64,000 nucleotides of DNA from the NCBI GenBank assembly GCA_965267435.1, contig OZ253960.1, positions 3,348,001 through 3,412,000 on the forward strand, in the 5' to 3' direction. The translations under genes were made by a program, and so were the position numbers. The notes under the pieces were generated by a model, which was not told the origin of the DNA, made no database searches, and saw nothing but the letters and a program-made list of their open reading frames with translations. Shown here one piece after another: positions 36,497 to 45,362 of this stretch. Position 1 is the first letter of the stretch. Every line of letters begins with the position of its first letter. The DNA comes from JAWPMT01 sp965267435. Lineage in GTDB: Bacteria; Bacteroidota; Bacteroidia; Cytophagales; Cyclobacteriaceae.

Positions 36497-36907
36497 ATGA
36501 AAACAATACTCATCATCGCGGCAATGGCCATTTTAGCAGGTTGCTCTCATCAGATCAGACCTGAGTATACAGCTACTATTGACTACGGATACAACTTCCG
36601 AACAGGACTAGAAGAGGAAAAACCATTCGTAGTAGACTTCAGCAGAAACAGCGTAAAGATAGATGGCCAGTATCACGACCTGAAGTTTGAAGGTTGCTAT
36701 GGCCAGTTGTGCCTGTGGAGCAATGACATCATTTCTCTTGAGCACGACGTCGTTAACGGCCTGATCACCGTCAGCCTTGAATATGAAGATCGCGTCCTCG
36801 AAGATCAGAAGAAGTTTGCACAATATAGAGTAAGCAGCATGACCTTCGATAGCCAGCAAAAGATTCCCGGCATCGCTCCCGAACGTCAAGTGGCAGGAAA
36901 CAATTGA
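36497..36907 (+). CDS. Small lipoprotein of unknown function
   Basis: This 136-residue lipoprotein has signal peptide MKTILIIAAMAILAGC with lipid-bearing Cys16 (box LAGC). The mature part is short and beta-rich: ATIDYGYNFRTGLEEEKPFVV, HDLKFEGCYGQLCLWSND with two cysteines, and ITVSLEYEDRVLEDQKK. No family recognised. It lies 124 bp before the hybrid sensor gene, on the same strand; a functional link to the utilization locus is possible only. Confidence 0.65.
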   Translation: MKTILIIAAMAILAGCSHQIRPEYTATIDYGYNFRTGLEEEKPFVVDFSRNSVKIDGQYHDLKFEGCYGQLCLWSNDIISLEHDVVNGLITVSLEYEDRVLEDQKKFAQYRVSSMTFDSQQKIPGIAPERQVAGNN

Positions 36908-37031
36908 ATAGCCATAAAGAACCAGTAATAAGTCCCCTTCAGTCATGACTTTTGACTGTTGGGGACACCTCTGTCTGTTGTAAATTCTACCTCAATATTG
37001 GTGGCATTTTTTCAACTGAAAGCCCTCAAAA

Positions 37032-40000
37032 ATGACCCCTCATCGTGAACCAGTTGTAGTCCGCCATTCCGCGGGGCTTCATTTGCCGAAACGACTCATT
37101 CGTAAGTGGATGCTGTGCGTATTCATCGCCTTGATCTCTACCTTCTCGGTAGTAGGTCAAAAAGACTACCATTTCCAGCACCTTACTACTGAGGACGGCC
37201 TGGCGTCCAACTGGACGATGGCAGTCTTTGAGGATAGTGAGGGTTTCCTATGGGTGAACTCTGGCTGGCAGATTTATCGGTACGATGGGTACGAATTCCG
37301 ACCCATGGCCAATGCCAATGACTCAGAGAAGTTCTTTGTCATACGCGCAGGAATCTCTCAAGATCGACATGGTAACATCTGGCTACCCGCTATCGGGCGC
37401 GGCTTGTGTAAAATGAACCCTCGCACACACGAACTCAAGGAATATACTCCCGGTCTAGAGCTACACGGTGTTAAAATTGATCAGTGGGACAATTTCTGGA
37501 TAACTGCCTGGAAAGGCCTGTATCTCTTTGATCCCGACCGAGAGACCTTCTCCAGGTTTCAGCTCTTTGAGGGGGATACTGCTCAGGTCCACGTGGTCAT
37601 GCACGTGAAGGAGATGACAGACGAAGGCCGATCTATACTATGGGTGATAAGTCGCCATGAAATATTCAGCATACCAGTCAACAGCAGGTTGGATGATAGT
37701 GTCTCCTACGACATTGGTTTGATAGAGAATCACACCAATCTATTCCAACTGACACCAGGTGAAGAACTCCTGGGTCTACAAACGGTGGGTATGAGAGAAG
37801 TATGGGTTGGTACCAACTTAGGTCTGTATTGCCTGGATCTGAGCAAGCTTGAAGTCAAGTCCTATCCGTTTCCATTTTCTCATCCAATAATAGGCCAGTA
37901 TCTGATTTTCGACCATTCGGGGACTTTGTGGATCGGGGGTGTTGGTGGCGTGATAACGTTTGATCCTCATACAGGTGACTTCACAAAAATCAAGAATGAC
38001 CAAGCTAATCCTCACTCTATCGCAGATGATGAGGTCTTCGATATTTTCAAGGATAGCCGCGGCAATCTATGGTTTGCGACCAAGGACGGGGGGATCAGTC
38101 GACTAGACCGTCACGATTATGGCATTCAGCATTTCACTCAAATGGATTTACCCTCCGTATCCAGCGAAACAGAGGTATTCCAGGTCATCAAGGATAGAGA
38201 TGGAAACATCTGGGCAGGCACCTCCTCGTCCGGCTTATACAAAATCGATGAAGAAGGCACAGTAACCAACTACAGGCATCGGCCAGGTGATACAACCTCC
38301 ATGATGAGTGATGCCGTCACGTGCCTGATGGAGGATAGTTTTGGAAAGATTTGGATTGGACTTGCGTTCGAAGGTTTTAGTGTACTTGACCCCAAAAAGG
38401 GAACCTTCCGTCACTACCCCTACAGCCAAGAAGAGGTCTTTTGGTACGGTGTCATGTTGTTCAAAGAAGGTGATAACGGCAGGGTTTACAGTCATTGGCC
38501 ATTCCGTCAAATGGAATTCGACGACCCTGAAAATCCAAATCGGCAGATAGTCGACTTCCTGGATTTCGTCGATCTCTTCGGTGAAGAGCATACCGGGTAT
38601 CTGTTGGACCAAGACCCCGGGCCCTTTTCTCACGTCTTTGATATGGAAGTCGACAAGTATGAAAACCTATGGCTGGCTGACATGCAGGGTCTGATCATCA
38701 TCAACCCAACTTCCGGCGAATGGCTGATGATCCCAGAAGATAGTACAGCAAGTACGAGTGCGACTCAGCCCATGTGCAATTCCGTACTGAAAGATAGAGA
38801 CGGCAATTTTTGGATAGGTACATTCCACGGTATCAGTAAAGTTCTTTTCGAGGGTGATCCCCTGTCGAATCCGGTGACCTTTAAAAGTTATGCGGAAAAG
38901 GAAGGTGTCAGCGGTAAGCGGGTGACGCTAATAGGTGAGGACAGTGACGGTCACCTATGGCTGATATCTTCTACGGGGCTTCTGGAGTTTGACAAGAAAA
39001 AAGAATCCTTTACGCACTACGATATCCGATGGAAGTATGACTACCGGGAAAGCGCGAATCAATATTCCGGTTACCACGCTGACGATGGAGAAATACTAGT
39101 CGGCTGTACTAAAGGTTTCTTACGTTTTTATCCAGATAGCATTCGTCCCAATCCCAGCATCCCACCAGTTGTCATTACAAATCTGAAAACAGGCAATGAC
39201 GTTGTCCATATCAATGACACGCTCGGCGCAAGCACTATACTTGTGCATGACATTGCCTACACAGATGCCATAACCCTCGACTGGGATCAAAATGATATTG
39301 CCTTTGAATTTGCTGCGCTGGACTTCACCTATCCAGAACAAAACCAATACGCTTATCGACTGGAAGGCCTGCAAGATGAATGGGTGTCGTCTGGGACCCG
39401 GAATGAGGCTTTCTTTACCAACCTTGATCATGGAAAGTACACCTTCGAAGTGAAGGGGTCGAATAACGACGGCATTTGGAGTGAGGACTTCGCGTCTCTG
39501 GAGATTACCATTAGACCCCCACCCTGGTTGACATGGTGGGCTTACACTGGGTACGCCCTGGCTGCGCTGGGGCTGCTAGTGTTTGCCAGACAGCAGATCA
39601 TCTCACGTGAGCGCCTCAAAGGTCAGGCAAAGCTGGAACACATGGAGCTCGAAAAGGCTCGGGAGGTAGATACGCTGAAGACGCAGTTCTTCTCGAATAT
39701 CTCCCATGAGTTTCGAACGCCCCTCACTCTGATCTTGGGACCCCTGGAGCGCATAAGAACGATGGTGAGCTCACGCGAAGTGAAAGAGGGACTGGACGTC
39801 ATGCACCGGAATGGCCAACGCCTGCAGCGACTGATCAACCAACTGCTCGATCTGAGCCGCCTTGACTCGGGACGTATAGAGCTTCAGCCTTCGGAGCAAG
39901 AGCTGGTCACCTTCCTCAAAGGCATCTGGGCCCACTTCGAACAAGCCGGTAAGGATCGATCCATCGGTTATTCGATGACTACCGACTGCGAGCATTACTG

Positions 40001-41231
40001 GACCCGTTTTGATCGGGACAAACTGGAGAAAGCCATCTTCAATCTGCTCAGCAACGCCTTTAAGTTCAGTCAGGAAGGAGGTACGATCATTCTTGACCTC
40101 AAAACTGATCCCGACGAGGGAGTCAAGATCCGCGTTTTAGACACAGGTCGAGGAATTCCCCAGGAGCAACTCACACACATCTTTGATCGATTTTATCAGG
40201 CAGATGCCACCCTCGACCGCAAGCATGAGGGCTCCGGCATCGGGCTGGCCCTGGCCCGCCAGTTTGTGGAATTGCACGACGGTACCATCACCGTGGAAAG
40301 CAAAGAGGGCCAAGGCAGCACCTTTACCATTGAGCTCCCTCTGGAGGAACTCTCAGAGGCACCGGCGGAAAACGAATTACTGCACGGCGTGCTCGTCGAC
40401 TCTCCCACGTCTTTCTCAACCATAGGCTCGAAGCAACACAACCTGGAAAGCTTGACTGCCACCAGCGATGATAGACCGCTCGTTCTGGTAATTGAAGACA
40501 ATCCGGACATGCGACAATACCTGTGGAATGTCCTCAATGACACCTACAACGTACTGGAAGGAGTCGATGGTCTTCACGGCCGAAAGCTGGCCTTCAAAGA
40601 GATCCCCGACCTCATCGTCAGTGATATTATGATGCCCGGATTGGACGGGCAAGAGCTTTGTCAGCAGCTGAAGCAGGACGAACGCACCAGTCACATCCCC
40701 ATCGTCCTCCTCACTGCCAGGGCTGGCGAGAAGGCCAAACTTGAGGGATTGGAGACCGGTGCTGATGACTACATCACCAAACCCTTCAGCCCTGAGGAAC
40801 TCAAGGCCCGTGTTAAAAACCTGATCGCACTTCGGCAGAAGTTACGAGAGAAGTATTCGGGACAGTTTGCCTTTGACACCGAAGAAGAGGACTTGTCCTC
40901 AGTGGATCAGGCGTTTCTTCGCAAGGTCGTGGACGAGATAGAAGCGCATCGATCAGATTCGGCATTCAACCCCGATATCCTGGCCAATGCCATCGGGCTC
41001 AGCCGCTCACAGCTGCACCGTAAACTCAAGGCACTCATAGATATGCCCACCATGGACTTCGTGAAGTGCTATCGACTCAAGTATGCCAAACGACTTCTGG
41101 AAAAAGGCGCCGGCAATGTGGTCGAAGTAGGCTACCAGTGCGGCTTTAACAGCCCTTCGTACTTCACGACCTCGTTCAAGAAATTGTTTGGAGCACCACC
41201 ATCGGAATTCATTCACAGCACCCAGCAATAG
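37032..41231 (+). CDS. Hybrid two-component system sensor/regulator (HTCS) of the glycan locus
   Basis: This 1399-residue protein joins all steps of signalling. A signal/anchor lies at about 27-42, followed by two-component propeller repeats (LWVNSGWQIYRYDG, GNIWLPAIGRGL, GNLWFATKDGGISRLD, GNFWIGTFHGISKV) over about 45-740 in the periplasm, a Y_Y_Y domain (about 750-825), one membrane helix (about 835-850), and a histidine kinase with phospho-acceptor His892 (SNISHEFRTPLTL) and ATP lid (DTGRGIPQEQL, GSGIGLALARQ). A receiver domain has Asp1198 (SDIMMPGLDG), and an AraC-type DNA-binding end closes the chain (VVEVGYQCGFNSPSYFTTSFKKLFGAPPSEF). HTCS proteins bind oligosaccharides in the periplasm and switch on nearby susCD and enzymes. 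Confidence 0.95.
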   Translation: MTPHREPVVVRHSAGLHLPKRLIRKWMLCVFIALISTFSVVGQKDYHFQHLTTEDGLASNWTMAVFEDSEGFLWVNSGWQIYRYDGYEFRPMANANDSEKFFVIRAGISQDRHGNIWLPAIGRGLCKMNPRTHELKEYTPGLELHGVKIDQWDNFWITAWKGLYLFDPDRETFSRFQLFEGDTAQVHVVMHVKEMTDEGRSILWVISRHEIFSIPVNSRLDDSVSYDIGLIENHTNLFQLTPGEELLGLQTVGMREVWVGTNLGLYCLDLSKLEVKSYPFPFSHPIIGQYLIFDHSGTLWIGGVGGVITFDPHTGDFTKIKNDQANPHSIADDEVFDIFKDSRGNLWFATKDGGISRLDRHDYGIQHFTQMDLPSVSSETEVFQVIKDRDGNIWAGTSSSGLYKIDEEGTVTNYRHRPGDTTSMMSDAVTCLMEDSFGKIWIGLAFEGFSVLDPKKGTFRHYPYSQEEVFWYGVMLFKEGDNGRVYSHWPFRQMEFDDPENPNRQIVDFLDFVDLFGEEHTGYLLDQDPGPFSHVFDMEVDKYENLWLADMQGLIIINPTSGEWLMIPEDSTASTSATQPMCNSVLKDRDGNFWIGTFHGISKVLFEGDPLSNPVTFKSYAEKEGVSGKRVTLIGEDSDGHLWLISSTGLLEFDKKKESFTHYDIRWKYDYRESANQYSGYHADDGEILVGCTKGFLRFYPDSIRPNPSIPPVVITNLKTGNDVVHINDTLGASTILVHDIAYTDAITLDWDQNDIAFEFAALDFTYPEQNQYAYRLEGLQDEWVSSGTRNEAFFTNLDHGKYTFEVKGSNNDGIWSEDFASLEITIRPPPWLTWWAYTGYALAALGLLVFARQQIISRERLKGQAKLEHMELEKAREVDTLKTQFFSNISHEFRTPLTLILGPLERIRTMVSSREVKEGLDVMHRNGQRLQRLINQLLDLSRLDSGRIELQPSEQELVTFLKGIWAHFEQAGKDRSIGYSMTTDCEHYWTRFDRDKLEKAIFNLLSNAFKFSQEGGTIILDLKTDPDEGVKIRVLDTGRGIPQEQLTHIFDRFYQADATLDRKHEGSGIGLALARQFVELHDGTITVESKEGQGSTFTIELPLEELSEAPAENELLHGVLVDSPTSFSTIGSKQHNLESLTATSDDRPLVLVIEDNPDMRQYLWNVLNDTYNVLEGVDGLHGRKLAFKEIPDLIVSDIMMPGLDGQELCQQLKQDERTSHIPIVLLTARAGEKAKLEGLETGADDYITKPFSPEELKARVKNLIALRQKLREKYSGQFAFDTEEEDLSSVDQAFLRKVVDEIEAHRSDSAFNPDILANAIGLSRSQLHRKLKALIDMPTMDFVKCYRLKYAKRLLEKGAGNVVEVGYQCGFNSPSYFTTSFKKLFGAPPSEFIHSTQQ

Positions 41232-41261
41232 TTGATGACTGGAATGCATTAATATTGGTGC

Positions 41262-42257
41262 ATGAAGGTTTTTGTGACCGGCGGTGGCGGCCGCCTCGGC
41301 AATGTGGTGGTACGGCAATTGGTCGATCGGGGTGATGATGTCATCGTCCTGCATCGGGGAACAGCGGCGGAGCGGCGGGCATTGGAAGGACTTGCCGTCC
41401 ATGCTGTGGAAGGTGATGTGAGGAACAAAGAGCAGATGCTCCGACTCACCGAGGGCGTGGAAGTTGTCTTTCATATCGCCGCAAAAATCAGCCTCTTCCC
41501 GGACCGCGATGGCTCTGTTTGGCAGACCAACGTCGAAGGCACCCGCAATGTGGCGGAGGCCGCACTCAAGAATGGCGTTACCCGATTCGTGCACTGCAGT
41601 TCCCACGCCGCCTTGAAGCAAAAACCCTTCGACGGACCTTTCGATGAGAACAACCCTCTGGCCCTCGATGACCCGTCGGTCTATCACCGTTCGAAGGCGC
41701 ACGCGGAAGTGGAGATATTGAAACTGGTTGAAAAAGGCTTGCCTGCTGTGATCGTCAATCCTGGAACGGTAATTGGCCCCAATGATTTCGAACCAGCCAT
41801 CTTCAGTCAGGCCATGATTGATCTCTATAGTGGCAAGATCCCATTCATGGTGGAAGGCCGCACGGATTACGCCGATGTCCGGGACATCGCGGAGGCAATC
41901 ATCAAAGCAAGTGAAGCGGGGGATGTAGGACAGAGGTATTTCCTCACCGGCTACTCCATCTCCAACAAAGAAATGGTGGATCTGCTAATCAGGGTCACCG
42001 GAAAGAAGCTACCCCGGCAATTGCTGCCTCTTTGGCTCATGTACGCGCTGCTGCCATTCGTGCAACTGATAGCCAAGGTCAAAGGAGCTCAACCACTTTT
42101 CAGTCGCGATATGCTGCACGCCACGGTCTCCAATCCCAATGTGAGTCATGCCAAGGCCAAGCAAGTATTCGGTTATAGTCCACGGGCGTTGGAGCAAAGC
42201 ATGAGCGATGCATTCGACTGGTATGAGAAAATGGGTTGGATTGGCGAAACCAAATGA
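41262..42257 (+). CDS. NAD-dependent epimerase/dehydratase (dihydroflavonol-reductase-like)
   Basis: This extended SDR of 331 residues has VFVTGGGGRLGNVVVRQL at the NAD(P) site (residues 3-20), HCSSHAAL for the serine and YHRSKAHAE for the Tyr/Lys pair near 145-153, and the NPGTVIGPNDF substrate-loop line typical of the dihydroflavonol-4-reductase-like branch. It lies 30 bp after the HTCS gene on the same strand, so it may be read from the same transcript. Its substrate is not known; in bacteria such enzymes reduce ketones or aldehydes of sugars and lipids. Confidence 0.8.
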   Translation: MKVFVTGGGGRLGNVVVRQLVDRGDDVIVLHRGTAAERRALEGLAVHAVEGDVRNKEQMLRLTEGVEVVFHIAAKISLFPDRDGSVWQTNVEGTRNVAEAALKNGVTRFVHCSSHAALKQKPFDGPFDENNPLALDDPSVYHRSKAHAEVEILKLVEKGLPAVIVNPGTVIGPNDFEPAIFSQAMIDLYSGKIPFMVEGRTDYADVRDIAEAIIKASEAGDVGQRYFLTGYSISNKEMVDLLIRVTGKKLPRQLLPLWLMYALLPFVQLIAKVKGAQPLFSRDMLHATVSNPNVSHAKAKQVFGYSPRALEQSMSDAFDWYEKMGWIGETK

Positions 42258-42265
42258 AGTCCGCA

Positions 42266-43927
42266 TTACTCGGCAGCTAGGACCTGGTCGAGCGCCAATA
42301 GTTTTTTGCTAAGCGCGGCATACTCCACATCATAGATATCAGTGCCATCTGACAAGGCCATCGAAGCCACCGCCGCTGCACTTTGTCCAAGGATCATGAA
42401 GACAGGTTCCATACGGATAGAGCCAAAGGCAATATGCGAACTGGAAACAGCCACTGGTACCAACAGGTTCTTGCACTCTTCTGTTTTGGGCAAGACGCTA
42501 CCCAAGTCAATGGGATAAGGATCCTTGGGCTTGACGCCAATGTCCCCTTCATTTTGCACGTAGCCATCTGGCTTGATGTAGCGCTGCACGTTGTGTGAGT
42601 CCATCGTGTAGGAACCCATGCCCACTGGTCGTGGCACAGGATTACGTCCCTGGATCTCGTTCTCCGTCATCACGAATTCCCCAATCATCCGCCTTGCCTC
42701 CCTCACGTAGATCTGATGTGGCCAATTGCCATTGTCTTGAAATTCGTCCTTCGAGAGTCCCCACTTTTTCATTTCACTTTGGACGTCCTCAGGGATGCGA
42801 GGATCATTGGCATAGAAATATAGCAGGCCTTTTTGGTAGCTCTCATGCTCCGCAATGATCTCCTTTCGCCGTTCGTAGGTCGCCTCCGGATAGTCGTAGT
42901 TCATGCCGATATTGTCGAAGCTGAAGGGCCCATGGTTATTGACATCGGTCTTCAGGTTGGGAATGGGATCAAACTTCTGAAAGGTCTGTCGCCACCCATC
43001 ATCAAGGATTCTTAGTAAAAGTTCGTACTGCGTCGAATCGTAATCTGCCGGTCTCGGGAAAGGAATCCTGTTTTCCTCCACGGTCGTGAGGCAAGTGCGA
43101 AAGCAATAGGCCTGGAGTTTGTCGTCACCCTCCCCTCTCACTCCGTGGTTCTCCGTTGTGATTCTTGGCAAAACGCCACTCGAGGGATCATCGGGAATGA
43201 CATAGGGGCTAATCTTACGATCCGCAAAATGATGTCCGTGATGTAGGACACCCACTTGCACGCCATTCCATTCCTCGCCGTAGACGTTGTTAGCCTCGCG
43301 ACCTACATGGTAGGATACCCCTGCCGCCGCCATGAGGTCTCCTTCATAGGTAGCATCCATGAAGATCTGCCCTTTGAAGGTGGTGCCATTGAGCATCGCG
43401 ATGGACTGTATCCGCCCGTCCTCCACGACCACTCCTTCGGCGCGATCCAGCCAGTGATCTCTGTAAACAGATACCCCGCTCTCGGCAATGAAGTCCTCAA
43501 AGACCTGCTCGGCGACGTGCGGTTCGAAGATCCACATGGTTCTATTCTCTCCGTCAATGGCTGGTGTGCCCTGTCCTACATTGCCATAATCCTCCTTCTT
43601 CTGCCATACCCATGCTTCATCCTTGCTGTAGTGATTGTACACCCGCTGATAAAACTCCCTGGAAAGCCCCCCTATTACGGCCTTGTTCCCGGTATCGGTC
43701 CACCCAAGACCTCCTGAAGACAATCCTCCCAGGTGTACATCGGGACAGACAATCACCACCGTTTTGTCGTCCCGTGCCAGTTGGACAGCAGCTGTAACCG
43801 CCGCAGACGTACCACCATAGATGATCACATCGGCTTCGACGGTATCGCTATTTGAGACTTGCTCTGATGGTCCACAAGCGACGAGTAAGGCAATCAGGCC
43901 AACAAGGAAGTTTCTGGGTTTTCGCAT
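42266..43927 (-). CDS. Exported FAD-dependent oxidoreductase (lipoprotein)
   Basis: This 553-residue protein has a lipoprotein signal (FLVGLIALLVACG, Cys18) and then a Rossmann FAD site VIIYGGTSAAVTAAVQLARDDK near 37-58 with VHLGGLSSGGLGWTD after it. These lines place it in the FAD_oxidored group (PF12831 type). Further family landmarks are YEGDLMAAAGVSYHVGREAN near 190 and the late ILGQSAAAVASMALSDG. The reaction is unknown. It is the last gene of a three-gene minus-strand operon after two sulfatases, 31 bp from the nearer. An FAD enzyme tethered outside the cytoplasm, in a sulfatase operon, suggests oxidation or elimination chemistry on a sugar product (inference). Confidence 0.78.
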   Translation of the reverse strand: MRKPRNFLVGLIALLVACGPSEQVSNSDTVEADVIIYGGTSAAVTAAVQLARDDKTVVIVCPDVHLGGLSSGGLGWTDTGNKAVIGGLSREFYQRVYNHYSKDEAWVWQKKEDYGNVGQGTPAIDGENRTMWIFEPHVAEQVFEDFIAESGVSVYRDHWLDRAEGVVVEDGRIQSIAMLNGTTFKGQIFMDATYEGDLMAAAGVSYHVGREANNVYGEEWNGVQVGVLHHGHHFADRKISPYVIPDDPSSGVLPRITTENHGVRGEGDDKLQAYCFRTCLTTVEENRIPFPRPADYDSTQYELLLRILDDGWRQTFQKFDPIPNLKTDVNNHGPFSFDNIGMNYDYPEATYERRKEIIAEHESYQKGLLYFYANDPRIPEDVQSEMKKWGLSKDEFQDNGNWPHQIYVREARRMIGEFVMTENEIQGRNPVPRPVGMGSYTMDSHNVQRYIKPDGYVQNEGDIGVKPKDPYPIDLGSVLPKTEECKNLLVPVAVSSSHIAFGSIRMEPVFMILGQSAAAVASMALSDGTDIYDVEYAALSKKLLALDQVLAAE

Positions 43928-43958
43928 AATGTATTTCTTAGGATCGTCAGATTTGTGC

Positions 43959-45350
43959 CTAGTCCAGACCGAGCCGCTTTCTGTTTCTTACAACAAAAGT
44001 TTGATCTGCTGGAGGAAGTACAACAAGAGCGGGCGGCAGGTCACCCAGATCATCGATAGCCTGCTGCATGAGTACTGTCATCTCCTTTAGCTTCTCTGGT
44101 TCGCTTTCGCTTAAATCGATTTGCTCCTCGACGTCGGCCCTCAAATTGAACAGCAGGGTGTCGTGAGCAGGCACTTCTTTTCTCCAGCCGGAAACACCAT
44201 TCCCGGGATAGGGTACTTTGATCTTCCAGTCACCTTTGCGGTAGGCTCTGAATTGATTGTCCATAGTGTAAAGGATATCGTCTTTGGCGCGCTCGCCTTC
44301 GCTAGACAAGACATTCCATACGTCTACGCCATCATACGATCGATCCTGAGGAATGGTCCCCCCGGCGAGATTGACGAATGTCGGAAAGAGGTCCATCGAC
44401 GAGATCATACCCTCATGGACGCTACCGGGAGCGATTTTCCCCTTCCATTGTGCAATGGCCGGCACACGCATACCACCTTCGAACGTGTATTGCTTCCCTT
44501 CACGTAAGGGATCGGCACTACCCGCCTCGGGCCCGAAAGCAAGCCAGGGTCCATTGTCACTGGTAAAGACGACTACGGTATTTTCCGCCAGGTTGAGTTC
44601 CTCCAGCTTTTTGAGGATCTGCCCTACACTCCAGTCCAACTCCTCGATCACATCCCCATACATGCCTCGATCCGTCCTCCCGTCAAAATCTTCGGAAGCA
44701 TAGATGGGCAAGTGCGGCATGGAGTGGGGAACATATAAGAAGAAGGGCTCATCCTGATGCCGCTCGATGAAGTCCAGGGACTTCTCGGTATAGGTCTTTG
44801 TGATTTGTGACTGATCTACCTCCCATTCGACAATCTCGTTATCCTCAAAGTAGACCACACCGTTCATATCGTTGGAGTATGGAATACCGAAGTACTCATC
44901 AAAGCCCTGCTGCAACGGCATGTACCAGTGGTGATGACCCAGGTGCCATTTACCGACAATGCCTGTGGCATACCCTTGCTCCTTCAGGGCTTCCGCCATG
45001 GTGATCTCCTCGGGTGCCATTCCCGTCCAGCTTGTGGGGAAGAATACACGGGCAATACCCATCCGCAACGGCTCCCGCCCTGTCAATAACCCAGCCCTTG
45101 AGGGACTACAAACCGGACTCGCCGAATAGAACGAGGTGAGCTTCATGCCATCCGCAGCCATCTGATCAAGGTTTGGTGTGGAGTAGCCCACCGCACCGTC
45201 AAAGCAGCCCAGGTCTGCATAGCCCAGATCGTCGGCCATGATGATGATAAAATTGGGACGTTCGTCTTCAGAGGTAGTGGTCGTGGTGGACTGGCAGCCA
45301 ACAAGTAGCAAGGCGGCTAAAAGGGGGAGATATGATAATGAAAACTTCAT
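43959..45350 (-). CDS. Sulfatase 1 (FGly type, lipoprotein)
   Basis: This S1-type sulfatase of 463 residues has a signal and lipobox LLLVGC (Cys19), Asp40/Asp41 for the metal (MADDLGYADLG), and the formylglycine motif CSPSR with Cys81 as the residue to be converted. Other lines are GKWHLGHH (near 132-139), SMPHLPIYAS and FTSDNGPW (the second metal group). It is probably exo-acting on sulfated sugar ends, at the outer membrane. Position preference cannot be told from sequence alone. It follows sulfatase 2 by 12 bp. A formylglycine-generating enzyme or anSME must act in trans; neither is in the window. Confidence 0.93.
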   Translation of the reverse strand: MKFSLSYLPLLAALLLVGCQSTTTTTSEDERPNFIIIMADDLGYADLGCFDGAVGYSTPNLDQMAADGMKLTSFYSASPVCSPSRAGLLTGREPLRMGIARVFFPTSWTGMAPEEITMAEALKEQGYATGIVGKWHLGHHHWYMPLQQGFDEYFGIPYSNDMNGVVYFEDNEIVEWEVDQSQITKTYTEKSLDFIERHQDEPFFLYVPHSMPHLPIYASEDFDGRTDRGMYGDVIEELDWSVGQILKKLEELNLAENTVVVFTSDNGPWLAFGPEAGSADPLREGKQYTFEGGMRVPAIAQWKGKIAPGSVHEGMISSMDLFPTFVNLAGGTIPQDRSYDGVDVWNVLSSEGERAKDDILYTMDNQFRAYRKGDWKIKVPYPGNGVSGWRKEVPAHDTLLFNLRADVEEQIDLSESEPEKLKEMTVLMQQAIDDLGDLPPALVVLPPADQTFVVRNRKRLGLD

Positions 45351-45362
45351 TGATAGATAGGG

